Assembly (NCBI GenBank): GCA_005801395.1
Contig: SYDV01000417.1
Span: 1 to 9,740, forward strand
DNA length: 9,740 bases
Reading direction: 5' to 3'
Source: Planctomycetia bacterium
Lineage (GTDB): Bacteria > Planctomycetota > UBA11346
Part shown: positions 7,775 to 9,740 of the stretch, one piece after another
Layout: the number at the start of each line of letters is the position of its first letter
Position numbering within the stretch: position 1 is the stretch's first letter
The notes under the pieces: model-generated
The model's database searches: none
What the model saw: only the letters and a program-made list of their open reading frames with translations
Told to the model about the DNA's origin: nothing
Program-made: the position numbers and the translations under genes

Positions 7775-8461
7775 ATGCGTCAACTTTCCACCCTTGCCTG
7801 TTGCCTACTGTTTGCGTGCGGCGCATTCGCGGCTGACAACACGCTGACGGAAACCGAAAAAGCCGAAGGATGGAAATTATTATTTGATGGCACTTCGACC
7901 ACGGGTTGGGTGAACCGCGGAAAAGGCGTTCTTGAAACAACCCTCGTCAATTGGAAAGCCGAAAATGGCACCTTGACGCGCAGCGAAAAAGGTGGCGATG
8001 CCGTCTATGGTGCTGAACAATTTGAAAATTTCGTCTTATCAATTGATTGGAAAATCGCCGACAAAGGTAACAGCGGCGTATTCATTCGCCTCAGTGACAT
8101 CAAAGACTGGATTAATACCGGCGCTGAAGTGCAAATATTAGATATCAATGAAGAAAAAGAAATGAGCCGCCCCACCCACATCGCCGGTTCACTCTATGAT
8201 TTAGTTGGCGCCCCTGATGGCGTGCGCATGAAACCTGGAACCTGGAATAATTTTATCATCACCTGTAACGGTACCAAAATTAATACGGTTATGAACGGTA
8301 CACAGACGTTTGCCGTCGACCTCACCGAAGAAAAATGGAAATCACCACAAGGCAAATTTAAAATCCCGATGGCGACGCTTCCGCGCAAAGGGTACTTGAT
8401 GTTGCAAGACCATGGCGCCTTGGTCGAATTCAAAAACATCAAAATCAAGCCATTGCCCTAA
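7775..8461 (+). CDS. Secreted DUF1080 / 3-keto-disaccharide hydrolase family protein
   Basis: This is a 228-residue exported protein of the DUF1080 (PF06439) family. The family has a concanavalin-like beta-sandwich fold; some members cleave 3-keto-glycosides and many are abundant in PVC bacteria. A signal peptide covers residues 1-19, with a short hydrophobic core and an AFA cleavage site before AD. The preceding cysteines do not form a good lipobox. Family features are GWKLLFDGTSTTGW (32-45), WKAENGTL (60-67), the core GNSGVFIR (98-105), EVQILD (118-123), GSLYDL (138-143), GTWN (155-158) and a last strand block GYLMLQDHGALVEFKNI (206-222). It stands alone with its own ribosome site upstream and a strong terminator downstream. 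Saccharide processing outside the cytoplasm is inferred from the family; the substrate cannot be read from the sequence. Confidence 0.9.
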   Translation: MRQLSTLACCLLFACGAFAADNTLTETEKAEGWKLLFDGTSTTGWVNRGKGVLETTLVNWKAENGTLTRSEKGGDAVYGAEQFENFVLSIDWKIADKGNSGVFIRLSDIKDWINTGAEVQILDINEEKEMSRPTHIAGSLYDLVGAPDGVRMKPGTWNNFIITCNGTKINTVMNGTQTFAVDLTEEKWKSPQGKFKIPMATLPRKGYLMLQDHGALVEFKNIKIKPLP

Positions 8462-8485
8462 TTCGACGCACGCGATAAACTGATT

Positions 8486-8515
8486 AACGCCTGCCGTATT
8501 GCGGCAGGCGTTTTT
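8486..8515 (+). terminator. Strong intrinsic terminator after the DUF1080 gene
   Basis: An uninterrupted 11-bp stem, AACGCCTGCCG (8486-8496) with CGGCAGGCGTT (8502-8512), has a 5-nt loop TATTG and runs into TTTTT (8511-8515, the first two Ts paired). It begins 25 nt after the DUF1080 stop, as a normal terminator would. Its T-run ends only 16 nt before the start codon of the next gene on the same strand. Confidence 0.88.
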
Positions 8516-8531
8516 GTTACCGGAGAACGTT

Positions 8532-8750
8532 ATGAGTGATATCGAGACTAAAGGACCAAAACGCTTCAACGCGAAGCAACGTGAAGATTTGGGAGATGCA
8601 CGTTTGGTGTTAGATACGGCCATGCATAATATACGCGCTGCGATTACCAATACTGATCCAACGGAAGCGCTCGTGGCTTTAGAGACTGCTTTAACCATGA
8701 TTAAACAAACGACCTCGACGTTACGTCGTGTGCGCGAATCTATGGCCTAA
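8532..8750 (+). CDS. Small helical protein of unknown function
   Basis: This 72-residue protein is soluble, without a signal peptide, membrane segment or cysteine. After a polar start (MSDIETKGPKRFNAKQRED) it appears to form two helices, roughly residues 19-41 (ARLVLDTAMHNIRAAI) and 44-70 (EALVALETALTMIKQTTSTL then RRVRES), in a helical-hairpin pattern common in small adaptor or dimerisation proteins. I do not recognise a family. The start is supported by GGAG (8522-8525) 6 nt before the ATG; an in-frame ATG at 8499 lies inside the terminator stem-loop and is unlikely. Codon use looks like that of its neighbours. The terminator hairpin lies directly in front, so transcription must come from read-through or a start close to the gene. 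It converges with the receiver/ATPase gene, 43 nt between stops. Confidence 0.65.
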   Translation: MSDIETKGPKRFNAKQREDLGDARLVLDTAMHNIRAAITNTDPTEALVALETALTMIKQTTSTLRRVRESMA

Positions 8751-8760
8751 CGGCATTTTT
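8742..8760 (+). terminator. Possible weak terminator of the small gene
   Basis: ATGGCC (8742-8747) can pair with GGCAT (8752-8756) across the stop codon, with one bulged G, and is followed by a run of Ts ending at 8760. The stem is short and imperfect, so this is only a candidate. On the opposite strand, a 5-bp AATCG/CGATT stem followed by Ts spans the stop of the converging gene and is equally weak. Confidence 0.25.
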
Positions 8761-8793
8761 CGCACGGGCCTAAGCGTCAATAAAAATCGCAGC

Positions 8794-9687
8794 TTACGAT
8801 TGCGTTCTCTTTACCGTCATCAATTTACCACTGGTAGTCACGCGTTTTCGTAATTTCAGTGCTCCATCTGTCGCGGTAGAACCCTGACGTGGAATAACTT
8901 CGGTTGCTGGCGGTTGTTTAAATACCATCTGACAAACATTTCCACGCCCGATCCAACGCGTGTCATCGCAGGCTGCGCGAATTAAATATAAACCGCGCTG
9001 GCGATGCGCTTCGTCTTTCACGATTTCGGCTAAGGTTGGATCAAATCCAGGACCAGGATCACTGACCGTTACGACGCCACCATGCTTCGAGAATGAGGCA
9101 CGCACTTCGATAGATAATTTACCGTTTCCTCCTGCACCATGGATCACGGCATTGGTAAAAGCTTCATCGAGCGCCAATAAAATTCGATTGCGCCGCAAAT
9201 CAAAGCCTCCGGCTTGCGCTGCCAAATCCACTTGGGCTATAACTGCAGCACGATGTTTAAGCTGCCCAGGTACACTCACCACCATCGCATGATCGCCGCT
9301 GTGGCCGCTGTGTGTCTGTACGCTACTTCGTAATACAATCGCACGCGTAAGCGCACGAATTAAGTCATCGGTCTCGCACGGTTTACTTAAACAATCACTC
9401 GCTCCAGCATGAAGCACTTCTCTGAATCGCTCATCGGTCAAATAACCAGACATCACAACGAAGGCGAGCCGAGGGTCCAACTGACGTAATAAGGCAAGCA
9501 AATCCATCGCGCCCTTTTCTGGCATAACCAAATCGGACAGCACGACATCGCAAGGAGCCATGGTAAAAATGCGTTCGGCTTCATCGACATTACTACAGGC
9601 GCAGACTTCCCAACCCTCTCGTTGAAGGAGCATGCTTAGTGCCGTTCGTACGGCATCATCATCATCAACTAATAGGACTCGGCGCAC
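8794..9687 (-). CDS. Response regulator receiver fused to an RsbW-type ATPase (anti-sigma/Ser kinase-like) domain
   Basis: This is a cytosolic signalling protein of 297 residues with two domains. The receiver (about 2-118) has the acidic pocket Asp8/Asp9, the phospho-acceptor Asp52 in SDLVMP, Ser80 in VMSGY and Lys102 in LSKPCE, so it should be phosphorylatable. The second domain (about 135-258) is an HATPase_c_2 fold like RsbW/SpoIIAB: N-box LALDEAFTNAVIHG (Glu175, Asn179), G1 box VSDPGPGFDP (Asp210), and RQRGLYLIRAACDD as the G2 region. Residues 260-297 form a basic, probably disordered tail. RsbW-like domains bind ATP and phosphorylate an antagonist or bind a sigma factor, so phosphorylation of the receiver plausibly controls a partner switch. 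Neither a sensor kinase nor a sigma or anti-sigma-antagonist gene is visible nearby. The start is GTG at 9687, with GGAGA (9696-9692) 4 nt upstream. Confidence 0.9.
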   Translation of the reverse strand: MRRVLLVDDDDAVRTALSMLLQREGWEVCACSNVDEAERIFTMAPCDVVLSDLVMPEKGAMDLLALLRQLDPRLAFVVMSGYLTDERFREVLHAGASDCLSKPCETDDLIRALTRAIVLRSSVQTHSGHSGDHAMVVSVPGQLKHRAAVIAQVDLAAQAGGFDLRRNRILLALDEAFTNAVIHGAGGNGKLSIEVRASFSKHGGVVTVSDPGPGFDPTLAEIVKDEAHRQRGLYLIRAACDDTRWIGRGNVCQMVFKQPPATEVIPRQGSTATDGALKLRKRVTTSGKLMTVKRTQS

Positions 9688-9691
9688 GTAA

Positions 9692-9696
9692 TCTCC
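9692..9696 (-). promoter_or_regulatory. Shine-Dalgarno for a GTG start
   Basis: Read on the minus strand, GGAGA is followed by TTAC and then GTG. This spacing supports the non-ATG start of the receiver/ATPase gene at 9687, which is also where the receiver's first strand (RRVLLVDDD) should begin. Confidence 0.6.
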
Positions 9697-9740
9697 GTCT
9701 GGCCATAATGTTGGAATCTTACTAGGCGACGTTTGGAGGC

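Noticed and set aside
8342..8698. Minus-strand 118-codon frame across the DUF1080 end, terminator and small gene
   Set aside because: It crosses a strong intrinsic terminator and the coding ends of two plus-strand genes; composition looks random.
9734..9738. GGAGG at the right edge as the ribosome site of a divergent plus-strand gene
   Set aside because: The window ends before any start codon, so it cannot be supported.

Overview
The window looks like ordinary bacterial chromosome with moderate GC content, standard stop codons and tightly packed genes. A secreted sulfatase, a secreted DUF1080 (3-keto-disaccharide hydrolase family) protein and a sufBCDS iron-sulfur operon together resemble the Planctomycetota/Verrucomicrobiota (PVC) group. 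That assignment is inferred from gene content only; there is no rRNA or other phylogenetic marker in the window.

Region 1 (1-4860, + strand) is a compact operon. It opens with the C-terminal end of an unrecognised gene, followed by sufB, sufC, sufD and sufS. Each junction is an ATGA overlap, a zero-base junction or a short overlap, so translation is probably coupled. SufB, SufC and SufD form the scaffold complex on which Fe-S clusters are assembled, and SufS supplies sulfur from cysteine. The key catalytic residues sit where expected by recall of the E. coli proteins: SufB Cys408, SufC Lys40/Glu171/His203, SufS Lys226/Cys364. Two oddities are a 7 x 8-bp tandem repeat inside the 5' coding end of sufB, and an alanine in SufD where E. 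coli has Cys358. No SufE/SufU sulfur acceptor is present.

Region 2 (4861-6531) holds a secreted type I sulfatase with a CSPSR formylglycine motif that resembles heparan N-sulfatases (SGSH-like). It converges on region 3.

Region 3 (6532-8516) is a divergent pair: asd (aspartate-semialdehyde dehydrogenase, - strand) and a secreted DUF1080 protein (+ strand). They share a 226-bp spacer containing two inverted repeats, one of them directly against the asd ribosome-binding site. A strong intrinsic terminator follows the DUF1080 gene.

Region 4 (8517-9740) has a 72-residue helical protein of unknown function whose start codon is only 16 nt past the terminator T-run. Converging on it is a two-domain regulator joining a response-regulator receiver to an RsbW-type ATPase domain.

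I see no mobile element, CRISPR array, tRNA or rRNA. Nothing here is clearly a new defence or biosynthetic system. The points most worth a second look are the receiver-RsbW fusion, the sufB octamer repeat, the asd leader hairpin and the hairpin before the small gene.
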